In this document: positions 48,972 through 60,644 of the stretch, one piece after another | Layout of the letters: each line of letters begins with the position of its first letter | Position numbering within the stretch: position 1 is the stretch's first letter | Origin: Heligmosomoides polygyrus polygyrus | Lineage: Eukaryota; Nematoda; Chromadorea; Rhabditida; Heligmosomidae | Reading direction: 5' to 3' | Assembly (NCBI GenBank): GCA_947396885.1 | Contig: OX377204.1 | Coordinates: 43,511,139-43,575,138, forward strand | DNA: 64,000 nt | Position numbers and translations under genes: made by a program | The notes under the pieces: generated by a model | What the model saw: the letters and a program-made list of their open reading frames with translations, nothing else | What the model was told of the DNA's origin: nothing | Databases searched by the model: none

Positions 48972-49366
48972 ATACTTCAGCATGCGCTCCTCCCTCCTAC
49001 GCAGCGCCTGGAGTGCGTACCAGTTTAAAGAGGCCTTTGAGATACAGGGCCCGCCTCAGAATCGCTAGCGTAGAAGGTCGTAGACGTAGCGCTTTTTACA
49101 GATCATATCCAGATATCTTTACGGCGAGGTCTGCATTTTTTTGCAACCTTATATTTTTTGTCGTTCCTGCTACTTTTAGCAGCTTTTACAGATCATTTCT
49201 TTATTATAAGAAAAAAACTCAGAACTACTCTTTGGCGATGCAAATACCAGTCCTTTATTTGACGCTGTTAGACTTCCTTATATGGCCGATCATAGCCACC
49301 TTTCTTGTTCATTTTTGTTTTAATTGTTGTTGTTTGGCTATTATAAACATGAAACATGAAACATGA
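48972..49366 (+). mobile_element. Insertion in fold-back arm with (AAACATG)n tail
   Basis: This stretch is absent from the right arm of the fold-back. TGAAG is found at both edges (possible 5-bp duplication), and the right end is a tail of three AAACATG units. This suggests a retroposed sequence on the + strand. The interior has no domain I recognise. Confidence 0.55.
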
Positions 49367-51761
49367 AGGAAAGAACATCCTATAGTGAAACTGTATCGTA
49401 TAAAATTTCAGGTCGTGATTATAATAAAACGCCAAGCTTTTTTACAGCGATCTTCAATAAGATTAGGGCGAATTGTGTTCAAAATTTTGTTTTTCCTGAA
49501 AAAACAATATTTTCTGCCTAAATCAGACTACCTATGGAGTTAATCTTTTCCACTAGAAGTTTCAATTTTTGATAAGTGCACAGTGGAAAAGAATCATGAT
49601 TTACTCGATCGAACAGACAACTGACCTCTGGTCGACTTTGCACCAACCTCATCGTAGCAACAAAATTGAACGTTCACATCAAGGTTCATAACTCGGTAAG
49701 TTTTTCGAATTTTGAAAATTCCGCTAGCTTTTCGGAAACTAGAAAAAAGCGCTGTCTTACTGCATAGAAGTCGTATTCTAAACGAGAGGTCTTCATGCGC
49801 GGCGGAGGGTCCAAATTTTGAGCGAAAAAAATTGAAGTGCTTCATAAAATTGATCATAACTCGATAAGTTTGCCAAGTTTTAGAATTTTTTTAGCTCCTT
49901 AAAATGTATATGAAATGTGATTTTTCACTATGTGACAATCGCTTTCCAAAAAAGGGCCTTCATGCGCGGCGGGAGGGGTCAAATTCTGGTTCATTTCGCA
50001 AAAACGTACCAAAAATCGACCCCCCCCCCTCCCGCCGCGCATAAAGACCCCTTTCTTGGTTCTTATACCACTAGAAAGCAAATTTCCTCTATTTCTCGAC
50101 GGCTAAGCGAAATTTTTGAACTTCGAAAAATTGTCTGAGTTATGAACATTTTTGTGAAATCACTCCGATGACGACGATGAAGGATTCAGTTCACGACTTC
50201 ACAAAATTGGACATAATTCGGCACGCTTTCCGAATATCAAAAATCACTTTCGGCCGTCAAAAAAAAACAGAGGAAATTAACTTTCTAGTCATGTAAGAAC
50301 CGATTTCCAAGAAAGGGGTCATCATGCGCGGCGGGGAGAGGGTGGGGGGTTAGATTTTCGGTACGTTTTTGCGAAGTGAACCAGAAATCGAACCCCGTCC
50401 CGCCGCGCATGAAGACCTCTCGTTTAGAATACGACTTCTGCACGGTAAGAAAGCGCTTTTTCTAGTTTCCGGAAAGCTAGCGGAATTTTCAAAATTCGAA
50501 AAACTTACCGAGTTATGAACCTATATGTGAACGTTCAATTTTATTGCTGCGATGAGGTTGGTGCAAAGTCTACCAGAGGTTAATTCAACCTGTTCGATGG
50601 AGTAAATCATGATTCTTTTCTACTGTGCACTTATCAAAAATTGAAACTTCTAGTGGAAAAAATTTTAGCTCCATAGGTTGTCTGTTTTAGGCAGAAAATA
50701 TTGTTTTTTCAAGAAAAACAAAATTTTGAACACAGTTCGCCCTAATCATAAAGAAGATCGCTGCAGAAAAGCTTGGCGTTTTACTATAATCACGACCTGA
50801 AATTTCATACGGTACAGTTTCACTCTCGGATATTCTTTCCTTCCGATGGTAGAAAATTTCTTCCGCGAGAAGTCTATCCATCAGTTACATATGATCGATG
50901 ATGTCAGAGAGCGAGGTAGATTGTCATAACTCGGTGGTTTTTAGACCTCTGAAAAATTCGCAAAGCCTTAATAAATGTAGATTATATGCTTTAAACAGCA
51001 GGTTCTAAAAAAATAAAAAACAGCGTCCATATGATTGAGGGGGCAGCTGATATTTCTTCGGCAATGATGCAAAATCGGGACGTCTGATCATATAGAAGAT
51101 CGTTTCAGAAAAAAAACTTTTATCACTATGTGTCAAACGCGCTTAATCTTCGTAGAGTGCAATTTCTCTTTCTGATGCTGTTTCCTGCAGAAGAGAGAAA
51201 ATTGTTTTCGTAGCAAATCCATGCTTCGTTTTCATTCCATCATCGATTCGAAGAGCACTTCGAAAATGTTGTAAGGGAAGCATTTAGGTCGTCGACCATA
51301 ATTAACGCATGAAATTTTATGCAAGACGATTTTGGACGTGGCTGTCGCAGCCTTCAGGTAGGGAAATATCCTGTCCATGACATTCTGGAAAAATCTGAAA
51401 AAAATTGAAAACCTCTCATTGACTCTATGTATGCGGGCAAAAACTTTTATTTTTTAGTGTTCAACAATCAGCGTTTAAAAATTTCATATCCAGTTTCATT
51501 CTCCACATTGTCGTAGCCACACCTGGAAAAGATAACTTTGAATAGATGCAAACATCATTTAAAAACCTGCATTTGGAGAGAATCCTCTGCCAAACCAAGA
51601 GAATACGACTCCCTCCCCTCCAGACGAGGCCACAGTACGACCCCCCCCCCTTGGATTCCCGAACCTCAAACGTTTCACCCTGAGTCCGTTCTGTCACAAG
51701 GATCTGTCGCCTGCAATCGAATGTCCGTGATTAGTTTAGCTCGCACAGCAGGCAGTTTCCA

Positions 51762-51852
51762 GATGGAGGAACGGACGTCGCCTCCGCCGGCCAAGCTGAA
51801 CAAGCTGTCAAAGAAGAAGAAGGAGAAGCAAAGGCCAATCGAACATCTCTAG
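51762..51852 (+). CDS. Possible terminal exon encoding a Lys-rich C-terminus
   Basis: Following GGCAGTTTCCAG, the frame MEERTSPPPAKLNKLSKKKK continues EKQRPIEHL and stops at TAG. The composition is unlike that of neighbouring DNA and would suit a nuclear protein tail. It could be the last exon of a gene on the + strand or the start of a very short frame. No partner exons were recognised. Confidence 0.3.
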
Positions 51853-54711
51853 TCCTTCAGAAAAAAGACCAAGATATTTGACGATCACGCCTGAGTTCTC
51901 AACCGTGGCCTTCGAAGTAGTACTCCGAAATGGGGGTGATATGATGCGGAGAGGTTGTCGCATTATTCTAAAAGTAGATTATGGTTCTTATTTACGCTGC
52001 ATACATTGTGGAGGTTCAGTGAGCAGTCCAATAATCCGAAAAAGGATTCAGTGTCTCTTTGTCACAAATTATTTCCTAACAGTTTTGCAGTATTGTAGCA
52101 CTACTCAATCACTAACAAGTCGTTATTCACATTTCCGTTTTCCGTTCTAAGAAGAATCATACATGAATAGTGGTGCCCCACTTGTCTAGCGCCTGTACCT
52201 GTTCTTTCCCCTACTTTACAATCCGGAGGCGAAATGCGAAAGCACTTTACAGCAGCAAGACGACCACATAGAATTTCTTGGTCTCGGCTGTTCCGCGTCT
52301 ACCTGAACACTCCCGTCCCACATCTTCGCTTACGTCTGCACTGCAGTTGAGCGAAAGAGGCATATTGCATGACTCTTGCTGTATAATTCCTGAATTCGTT
52401 ACAAGAGCGCCGGTTAGAATTGGCACTCACTGTCTTTTTTGGACGATACAAGGGCAGAGAACTCTCTTTTATTTCTCCTCGCAGACTCTTTTAAACGGGA
52501 TTCATTTAAAGCACTTGCTAGCAAAAGAAAAAATGCTCGTACGTGTTGTTTGTTATCATTTAATTACACGATGTAATACCTGATCGAATGAGAAATGTAA
52601 AGGACTAGAAGAGCCAATACTTTCCTTTCATTGGAATTTTTCTCCCGAAGAAGAAAAAGGTTCGGTGCTAAGCAAACAAGTATCCCAGGAAACGCTCTAT
52701 CACGAAAATGACTAGAACGGACAGAAAACGCGCATGGTGCACGCTGTAGTTCCTTGTCGAGGGCCGGAGCATCTTCTGGGCCACGTTCATTTTTGAAGTG
52801 AAACCTGGACCACAGAGAGTTGGCTGCTGAGCATGGTGGACTGCTGATACTTTGCTACTATGCTACTGCTTCTTTATTATTCTTCTCTTTCCTTATAGGT
52901 TTTTCGTTTAGAAGATCTTATAGAAGGAATTTTGATTGCAGAAAATCACTGATATAACAAAAATATTTTTGAAGTAACGAAATTTGGTGGTTGCACACCG
53001 CTCACCAACAACATCACGTCGCGAGGGAGGGAAGCAATAACTTGACTCAGGCTCGGCAATAGTTGGGCTAAAGTAGTTAGGCAGCTAGGCTTAGGTGCTT
53101 TTCATTTTCCTGTAAGCGTTTATCCTGTATAACCTTCCGGGCAGGGCAAAAAATAATGTCGAATTTGAGCCATTCCATTAAAACTGAAATGTTCTCATTG
53201 CTGGACTACTACATACCTGTGGCGGAAACTGCTAGATGTTGAATAGCTTAGTGAACAACAGACAAATCAGAGCAAAACGCGAGCCCAGCTCCAAACATTC
53301 GGAGAAAGTTGATCTCTTTCACCTCAGCTCGGGCGCCTGCTCAGAATTTAACTTTTAACCACCTCTAGCAGACTATTCTTTAGGAGACGGCAATCTGTAG
53401 AGTATCCAATTAAGCGCTGTACAAAGTAACGTGGTTAGAGTGTTATTACTAAGCACGACACGATAAGTACTTTGAATGGACATTTTTCATGTCTCTGCAC
53501 GCGTTTTGCAGCTGGACGTCTTTCTTGTCAGGAGAATTTCTGTCTGGTTTCAGGAGAATGTAGTGGGTACTTCAAGGTAAACAGACGTACCCTCCGCTCT
53601 TTAATACTCTGCCCCCCCCCACACAGGTCACTCCCAGGCATTTCGTTACTGTTTGTTTCATGTCTCCCTCGTAAAAATCTGGCTCTCATTTGCGATCAAC
53701 CTGTACCTAAAAATCTGATTTTCGTTCGGGCAGACGTGGTAACGGATTTGCGTGAGGCTTCCACAGGAAGCGCACTGTCTCAATGTGCTTGCGGCTGCTC
53801 TATTCTGGGCCGGAGAACAGAGGCATTCTCTCGTTCATGTACGTCAGTTTAGATCTCGTTAATGAACAGTGTCCCTTAGGGCTGGAAGAAAACGCCACAT
53901 ACCGAAAAGAACAATCGCCAACTGTGCGTTGAATGTCAAGAGAGGGTGTAATTCTGCCATGCAGAAGGAGAACGCGGAAGAGCGGGTGTTAGAATCGCTG
54001 GTCACCCTTCAGCATCGCTCACATGACGAAGTACAAGGCATGGAGGGATTCAGAAGTGGCCTAGTAATGCTCAGTGCCGCCCATGCTTCCAAATCAGCAC
54101 GTTGTCCTCATCACAGTACCAAACGGGACTGTTGACGAAGCTTCAACGTGAGCATGCCTACGTGGAAACAGGCTGCAGAACGTCGGCTGTCTATCGATTC
54201 ACACACCGTTGACTTCTGATTCATGCGCCTGGTTGGTCTTCTCGAAGATTCTCTCGAAAAGCTCTCGAATACAGGAACAGCCAGGGTGGCAGCTGTTCCA
54301 TCCTGTTCCTTCTTTGTTGTTTACAACAGTCAGTGCGCGCGAACGCAGTTTAAGTGTTCGTTGCTGTGTCTCTATGAACTTCGCTTCCATTGCGCCTCGA
54401 TCGTAGATAGTTCAACATCTGGATCCCGTCTGTGCACTGCGCCAAGCGCAAAACACGTTGAATTCGGCCATTTGCTGTTCGTGTTATGACAACATGACTC
54501 CAATACTGAAACCGGAGGTGACTTTCAGGCATTGGGACATATGGATCAGGTAGTGCCTCTGCATTCTGGCATAGTTGGGGTGGAGTTTGGGTGGAATCCT
54601 AGGTGGAGGGGGCCGTATCTTGATGATGTCATAACGAAGAGAAACACAATAAATAAGCAATAACACATTGAAATAAGCAAACCGCGCTAATCGGGCTGCC
54701 CAGAGCCAACA

Positions 54712-54760
54712 GTTTCCGAATTCCTGGTAGGGGAGTCACCCCTACCAGGAATTCGGAAAC
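54712..54760. repeat. Perfect 22-bp hairpin with 5-nt loop
   Basis: GTTTCCGAATTCCTGGTAGG then GG, a loop AGTCA, and the exact complement. The element is very stable and shows no divergence between arms. Confidence 0.9.
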
Positions 54761-54914
54761 CAGGATCCTTCTTCATCCAAGCAGACTGGCTATCCCGCAA
54801 CAAGGTGTAATGGGTAAAACAAACAAAAAACAAGAGCGTGCATTTTTAGCAGACTAACAAGTGAAGACCAATCGAATAAAACCGGAATCTAAACTAATGG
54901 TAAGAGACCTACCT

Positions 54915-55094
54915 GGGGCCGGATTCATCAACGATTTACGTAATTTTAACAGAGAATTGTAACCTTATCAGGCGATATGACGAGCGACAAGCAGCATTAT
55001 CTGAGCTTTTAACGCGGCTTATCGCTCACCATATCGCTTGATTAGCTTACAATTTTCCGTTAAAGTTACGAAAGCCGTTGATGAATCCGGCCCC
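54915..55094. mobile_element. Palindromic MITE, 180 bp
   Basis: Inverted ends GGGGCCGGATTCATCAACG match perfectly at both sides and the arms continue with TTTACGTAA and GTTAAAGTTACG similarity. The middle contains TTATCGCTCACCATATCG. A half copy lies at 1885-1967. CTG flanks both ends if the terminal G is excluded. Superfamily uncertain. Confidence 0.8.
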
Positions 55095-55099
55095 TGAAG

Positions 55100-57025
55100 T
55101 CAACCAGTTCTTTGTGTACAATATGAGCTTCTTAATACGTTAGAACACTATTTCTTTAATCATTTGCAAACTTTTGGACTCAGGTCTCTAATCCTATATG
55201 TTCTCCATCGTTTCTACACAGTTTATTTAAATTTCGTTAATTAGCTGTGTACTATGGAATGATTCGATAATGACTATGCCGAGCGCGATCACCTCCAATA
55301 GCATCGTTAAGATGCGGCCCATCCAACTAGGATTGCAATCAGGTTTACACCTCCGGCCCAATGCGCTTCGCAAACCACTATTTCGCCGTAGAGAATTCTT
55401 TCCCTTCCGGAATAAAAGTTTGAGGGTGCTTACCAAAAAGGAAACACATTTTTGTACTAATTGAGAGGTGCAGATTATACCTTTGTCCTTGGGAAAAAAT
55501 TCCGAATTTCGAATGATCGAATATCATTCGATTTTCAAAAAGTCGAATTTCGAATAATCGAATTTCGAATAGTCGATTCGAATAGTCAAATGAACACTCT
55601 TACTTATTTTGTTCACCCAATGATTGACATTTATTATTTTTTGTTACCTACTGTAAACTGCGTTCGACAGAGTGGCAGATCCGAAGGTTTCAGAATGTCA
55701 TTGCTCTTCTAACTATTGGTTAACTGCGAAAGGGGATCGGTAATTGTCAACTATGGTAGATCGATTCCGATCAATGGACCTCCTGTCTCGTGGCCGTTGT
55801 ACTCCCGCTACTCTTATGTTAAATCAGGTCTAATGGAATGGAGAGTGGCGAGTCCAGTGAGCGCTACTGAGGATGAGCGCGATGAGCGAAGCGAGGGCGA
55901 GCTGAGGACCGAGCCGAGGCATAGTCGGTGTCCAGGCTCAGATGCCAATGTTAAAGCGCCCATTCATTTCCTTCACGAGACCGAAGGACGATGACAAAGG
56001 TATAATGGCAATAGAGCACATATTGCTTCTCAAAAAATTCATTCACCAAGAAGAGCGGAACACCATGGATAGGCAGAGCTAGATTGTTATAGATCTTGCT
56101 CCATAGGCTAGTGTCATTCCTTAGGTTATACCGAAGCCTCTAGATGGTAAAAGAATGGCTAGCACGGACGAAGAGGTAACACAAAGGCAATCTGGTGCAG
56201 AAAAGGCACATTGGAGGCTCATGAATAACACTCAATCTGTGTTCTGACTCTGTTGAAGAGCTTCGCTTCACTTATAAGTAAACGGACCCGAAGTCCATGG
56301 CTGGAATCTAATCTGTCAAGATACTAGGACTTGGACATTGTTGTAGCGAAAATGTAGATGGCTCGCTCTCATAAAAAACGAAGTATGCCTAGCTCTTGTG
56401 TCCATAGCCATTGGTCTTCCTCTCTTCATTAACGTCGTTACTGGGAGAAAGCAGGAGCTTTCTAGGCTCCTGAAAGCACTACCTTCCTACCGCAGCGCCT
56501 TCCGGCCTTAATAGTTCCATTGGTGCACTTGGGGCAGAAACAGAAAACGGAGATTCTCCCGTAGTATACCGAAGGCAAAAACGTTAGTGTACAGCCATAC
56601 CCGAGTCACCTGCTATCCACGTGACTGGCCGCAGGACGCGTGATGGCCGTCCACACGGAAGCAGGGACGCAGCGGAGGTCCGCGCCAGGGATCGGCGAAT
56701 TTCTATTGTCTGTTCTGTTTTCTGATTTTGTGGCCATTTTGGACAATTTTTTTCGTTTTCTGTTTCCTTGGAAGATGGCTTGAAGATTGGCAGAAAGCAG
56801 AAAACAGAGTTGCGTACAAAATTAAATAATGGAAATCCAATGAAAGCAATTCAAAAGGTATCAAAGAATCATGGGCTTTATCGTAAGATAATGCTTCTAG
56901 AGTATTTTAAATTGCAAGAGTGTAGTGTTTTTGGACTTTTTCGTGCAGAAATTGCGCCATGCACTCATTTTTGTTGCCGCCTTGTTTGTTTTATTGATTG
57001 TGTAAGTGCTGTTGACCTGGAGTAA
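55100..57025. other. Unassigned stretch
   Basis: At 55497-55585 short TCGAATTTCGAAT repeats recall the 42-bp arrays at 15.3 and 19.6 kb but without regular period. The rest has no recognised gene or element. Confidence 0.5.
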
Positions 57026-57232
57026 CTTCATAGGACGTTTCTCTTCTTCTTCTTCTCCTTCTTCAGCGTTTGTCCCGCTTCGTAGAGGGGTCCGCTCTTC
57101 TGGTGTCGTGACGCCAGCTTTCTCGATCCTGTGCTTCATCAGGGTGGACGCCAGTTACTTTCAGTCCGTGTGTAACGTATCGGACCAACGCTGCTTCGGG
57201 CGTTCTCTAGGCCGCTTTCCTGACACTTCCAA

Positions 57233-57922
57233 CTAAAGGCCTATCTTGCGGAAGCTGCCTTCTTTCTCACGCAGAACGTGGCCGTACCATCGCAAGCGAG
57301 CTTCGCGCATCTTGTCCGCTATCGGCGCAGCACCGAACTTCTGCCGAATACCATCATTTCGGATGCGGTCCATGCGCGTGACTCCAGCCGTCCAGCGCAG
57401 CATCTTCGTCTCCATGACGCTGAGGCGCGTTTCAACTTCCTTGGTCGCTGGCCAACACTCAGCGCCGTACATCGCTACTGGCCGCACGACTGCTCTGTAG
57501 ATCTTCTTCGACTTCAGGTGCTCTGGTATCTTCCTATCGCAGAGCACGCCAGTCAACGAACGCCACTTGAACCAATCTGAGTTCACTTCGACCATCAGAC
57601 TGCCGTCAGACGCTATTGCTGATCCCAGATATTTAAATACTGAAGTGCGTGCAAGCTCTGTACCGTTAATCTTGATGGAGCCGGACTCGCTTACGTCAGT
57701 CGTTAGGTACTCGGTCTTCTTGACGTTCAATTGGAGTCCGAACATCGCCAGGCGATCGCACCAAGCTTGCACCTGCCGCTCGCGGTCATTCTTATCTTCG
57801 CTAGCGAGCATTACGTCATCAGCATAAAGTGACGTCCATGGGACAGACTTCTGAAGGTTTCTCGTAATGGCATCCATGACGACAACAAAGAGGAGTGGAG
57901 AAAGCGGAGAACCTTGGTGCAC
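57233..57922 (-). pseudogene. LINE L2x copy 2 reverse transcriptase, motif B to C-terminus
   Basis: 230 codons open: MHQGSPLSPLLFVVVMDAIT (motif B), VPWTSLYADDVMLASEDKND (motif C, catalytic YADD intact), LQLNVKKTEYLTTDVSESGS, SVFKYLGSAIASDGSL, VVRPVAMYGAECWPATKEVE and [20 protein letters not shown]. It reaches the normal end of the protein. This is the best-preserved reverse transcriptase segment of the window. Confidence 0.94.
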
Positions 57923-58215
57923 CCAACAGAGATGGGAAACTCCATTGAGGTTCCAGCTGCTGATGCTCTACTCTTTGGGCAAGAGTAGAGCATCCGCACG
58001 CACTCTATGAGTTCCTCAGGTACGTTCTGTTGTCGCGAGGCGTACCATATAACATCACGCGGTACGCGGTCGGAAGCCTTCTCCAAGTCGAGAAAGGCTA
58101 TATGCACCGGCTTCTGTTTCTCGCGATGCTTCCCCACCAGGAGTCGGGCGGCGTGTATAGCATCAATGGTTCCACAACCAGACACAAAACCGCACTGATT
58201 GTCGGAGAGCTTCAC
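57811..58215 (-). pseudogene. LINE L2x copy 2 reverse transcriptase, palm motif A
   Basis: Starts MKLSDNQCGFVSGCGTIDAI, then HIAFLDLEKASDRVPRDVIW. Motif A reads DLEKASD where DLEKAFD is usual. It ends out of frame after the GVHQ position, where a missing base shifts GSPLSPLLF. Confidence 0.92.
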
Positions 58216-58507
58216 GAATTCGTCTGTCGAGGATTCGCTCGAAGATCTTCATGCTGTGCGAAAGCAAGCGAATTGGACGGTAATTGGAGCAGTCTGCAGG
58301 ACTGCCCTTCTTCTTCCAAATCGGAATCGTCGTGCTGTTGTGCCAACACTCCGGTACTTTCTTCTCCTTTACTACCTGGTTGAAGAACTCAGTCAACCAC
58401 TCAGCAGGATACCAGAGCTTCGACTTCCAAACATCGGCTGCCAGGTCATCCGGTCCTGTTGCCTTGCATGGCTTCATCTTCTTCAGAGCCGTTTCTGTTT
58501 CCTCCAC
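58163..58507 (-). pseudogene. LINE L2x copy 2 reverse transcriptase, fingers
   Basis: 115 codons: ETALKKMKPCKATGPDDLAA (GxDDL block intact, unlike copy 1), DVWKSKLWYPAEWLTEFFNQ, ECWHNSTTIPIWKKKGSPAD and CSNYRPIRLLSHSMKIFERI. It loses frame after LDRRIRE, which continues in the next segment (SDNQCGFVSG). Confidence 0.92.
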
Positions 58508-58869
58508 GGTAATCTTGAACGAAACCCACAGAAGGGATGGCCGGGTGAGGAAATTCTATAGTGGAAATTTCCTCGAATTAATCACGCCATCGCTTCAGCA
58601 CCTTTTTGCGGTCTGTAAGAAGATGGCTGCTCTCATCATTGATGCCAAAGAACTTTTCAATATCCCCGGTTTGGCGATGGCGGGTTTTAGCAGGTCGGTA
58701 CAAATACAGCTCACCATCGCGCGCCGCGAGCTTTTCGTTGACATCACTATAATGAGTGGCTTTCGCAACAGCCACGGCTTTCTCTGCAGCTTTCCTCGCT
58801 ATTTTTCCCAAGGGCAATAGTACAGCGCCATCCATAGTCGAACTATAATACTTCACGTCAGAAATGGAC

Positions 58870-59740
58870 TAGCATACAAAACTCACTATTCGGGGAAAAA
58901 TGTTTAGTTGAGCAAATTCAATTCCAGTTCAAATGCTTTTCTCTATGATTTTCAATTGCAATCAAAACATGGAGCGGGACCGAATACTTGCTCAAATTTC
59001 GCGACACATAAGCAGGTTTCCAGACTACATGCGATGTTGGCTGTAAAGGGGAATACCCTGCACTTTTCGAGATCGGATATTAGCTCTCGCAAAAGTGACA
59101 TCTCTGCGTTCCAATTCAAATAGAACCATGATGCTGGGAAATTCTGGTGTGTCGAACTCAAGTGATCCATGGGTTCTGAATAATGATAGTGTTTTCATCT
59201 AATATGACGTCAGACTTGAATCTGCCGATGGGAACTGTCTGGCTGCAATGCTTTAGGGCGGCAAGAGGTTTCATTAGGCATCTGAAGATATATGACAGAA
59301 TACCAAAAAATGTGTTGCAGGGAAGCCGGACATACGTCCATAGGTAGCGTCGACTTACAACTATGTAGTTGCGCCGCCCACAGGGAGGGAATAGAAAAGG
59401 TGAACAAGAAGGTCCACATGAGAGCAGTCGGAAGCGGCCACCTGTATGGCAGTTCCTGAAGTAGGATATGGCTCCGTATGGTTTCTTCCACTTAGTCGTC
59501 CCCATTTAGAGGAGCAAATTCTGCTGTGGCTGATTACTGCTTGAAGCGCCAAGGAGGATCATTGGATGCCTTTGACCAGTCAGCGGAAATAGGGTCCTCG
59601 TAAACCAACTCTACGTAAGTATTTAGAAGCGTGCATGGCATCACGAGCCATTATCGTTATTTACAAGCGGCCATCACGGTCAACACTTGATATTGGTGAA
59701 CAGCCGGCACTTTTCTAGAAGAGAATGACTGACTAACAAA
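58870..59740. other. Unassigned stretch with two minus-strand open frames
   Basis: Overlapping minus-strand frames of 115 codons (59158-59505) and 93 codons (59210-59491) are present, the latter with a hydrophobic patch (PTALMWTFLFTFSIPSLWAA). Neither is recognised. It could be a repeat. Confidence 0.4.
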
Positions 59741-59744
59741 GAGA

Positions 59745-60065
59745 GCCTCCAAAATAGCGCTTAGCTTTTGAGATGCAATTTGTTTCAGGAAGTAGGGTCC
59801 CGTGTGTGGAGCCAAAACCATACTTAATTTTTCGGAATGCTCTTCTGTGGCTGAAAAAAAGACATTTGAAAACGTGAGCAAGAAGTTCACCACGCTCTGT
59901 TGCCACCCTGCCGAGTGTGGTCGGCTGGTGCAGTTGATGGCGATGTCGCCTCTCGGACTTACCGAGTGGGTCCTGTGGCTCGGTCCCCGGTGTTGCCAAA
60001 GCTTTTGCACACATCGGGTCGTTATTGTTAATGTGATCACGGGAGTCCATTCCTACACGACTATT
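59745..60065 (+). repeat. Dispersed repeat with tRNA-like core (family S2), copy 2
   Basis: Same order of blocks as 34965-35300: GAGCCTCCAAA, GATGCAATTT, CGGAATGCTCTTCTGTGG, AAAACGTGAGCAAGAAGTTC, TGCCGAGTGTGGTCGGCTGG, TGCAGTTGATGGCGATGTCG and CGGTCCCCGGTG. The A-box-like stretch reads CTGGTGCAGTTGATGGC here. Confidence 0.65.
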
Positions 60066-60193
60066 AGCAATTAAATGTAGTTCTTTTGTGCTTTTATTTG
60101 TGTAGCAAATTCGGGTGGAAGACATTTTAGTGTTAAGTATTTCCGTAATCAAGATGATCCATTCTGTGAAGTGTGAGTGTGTTTGTGTGCACT

Positions 60194-60274
60194 TACAGTA
60201 CCGGACATGCCGCTTCTCATCTTTTGCGCCGCTTGTGCTTGTTGGACGCAGCGGCATGTCCGGTACTGTACAGT
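60194..60274. repeat. Palindromic element with 19-bp arms
   Basis: ACAGTACCGGACATGCCGC at the left and its exact complement GCGGCATGTCCGGTACTGT at the right, with a loop of about 40 nt. It sits between two inverted S2 repeats. Confidence 0.85.
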
Positions 60275-60344
60275 GTCGTTGATGATATGATACAGTGCAA
60301 AGGCGATCCGTTGATAGGTAACTCAAATAAACGTACAAAAGGGC

Positions 60345-60640
60345 TATATTTAATTACGCCCTCTCGGCGACATCGCTATCCACTGCGCCAACCGACCACA
60401 TTCGGTGGGGTGGCAGCAGAGTGTAATGAACTTCGCGCTCGCGTTTTCACACGCCTTTTTTGAACCACAGAAGAGCATACCGAAAAAATTGAGTATGGTT
60501 TTGGGCTTCCCAAACGGGGCCCTGCATCCTGTAAATATTGCATCGCAAAAGCTCACTGCATCTTTGGAGTCTGTCCTTGTAAGTGTCCCACTGATGGCGA
60601 TTCGTGAAAGTTCTGTCCATAAGAGGAAGGGAAAGATTCT
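60345..60640 (-). repeat. Dispersed repeat with tRNA-like core (family S2), copy 3
   Basis: Reverse complement of the family. On the + strand one reads CGGCGACATCGCTATCCACT, GCGCCAACCGACCACATTCG, CCACAGAAGAGCATACCG and GATGCAATATT-complement blocks. With copy 2 it makes an inverted pair around the hairpin at 60194-60274. Confidence 0.65.
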
Positions 60641-60644
60641 CAAA

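Larger units (their letters stand above)
46160..51210. repeat. Large fold-back (inverted) repeat, interrupted by an RTE element and a second insertion
   Basis: The left arm (46160-46484, then 48912 to about 49960) and right arm (about 50330-51210) are inverted copies, for example TCTCTTCTGCAGGAAACAGC at 46174 and its complement near 51178-51197, and ACTTCTCGCGGAAGAAA at 48938 and its complement near 50855. The left arm is interrupted by the RTE element 46485-48898 and by about 400 bp at 48972-49366. The centre (49960-50330) has smaller palindromes with repeated ATGCGCGGCGGG boxes. No coding potential or terminal duplication was found for the fold-back itself. Confidence 0.8.
51220..54900. other. 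Unassigned region with scattered short open frames
   Basis: The stretch 51340-51480 resembles 43830-43950 (GACATTCTGGA, CCTCTCATTGACTC). A C tract lies at 51639-51648. Otherwise 51860-54700 shows no transposon domain. Short frames at 52278-52583 and 53472-53852 lack known motifs. Confidence 0.5.
57030..58860 (-). mobile_element. LINE family L2x, copy 2, 5'-truncated
   Basis: Minus strand, homologous to 44453-46150. It includes linker, full reverse transcriptase and the 3' end GCGGGACAAACGCTGAAGAA followed by GGAGAAGAAGAAGAAG. The endonuclease is missing. Three frames cover the protein, broken by shifts near 58490, 58180 and 57930. No convincing target duplication was found; ACTTCA at both sides is too short to trust. 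Confidence 0.9.
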
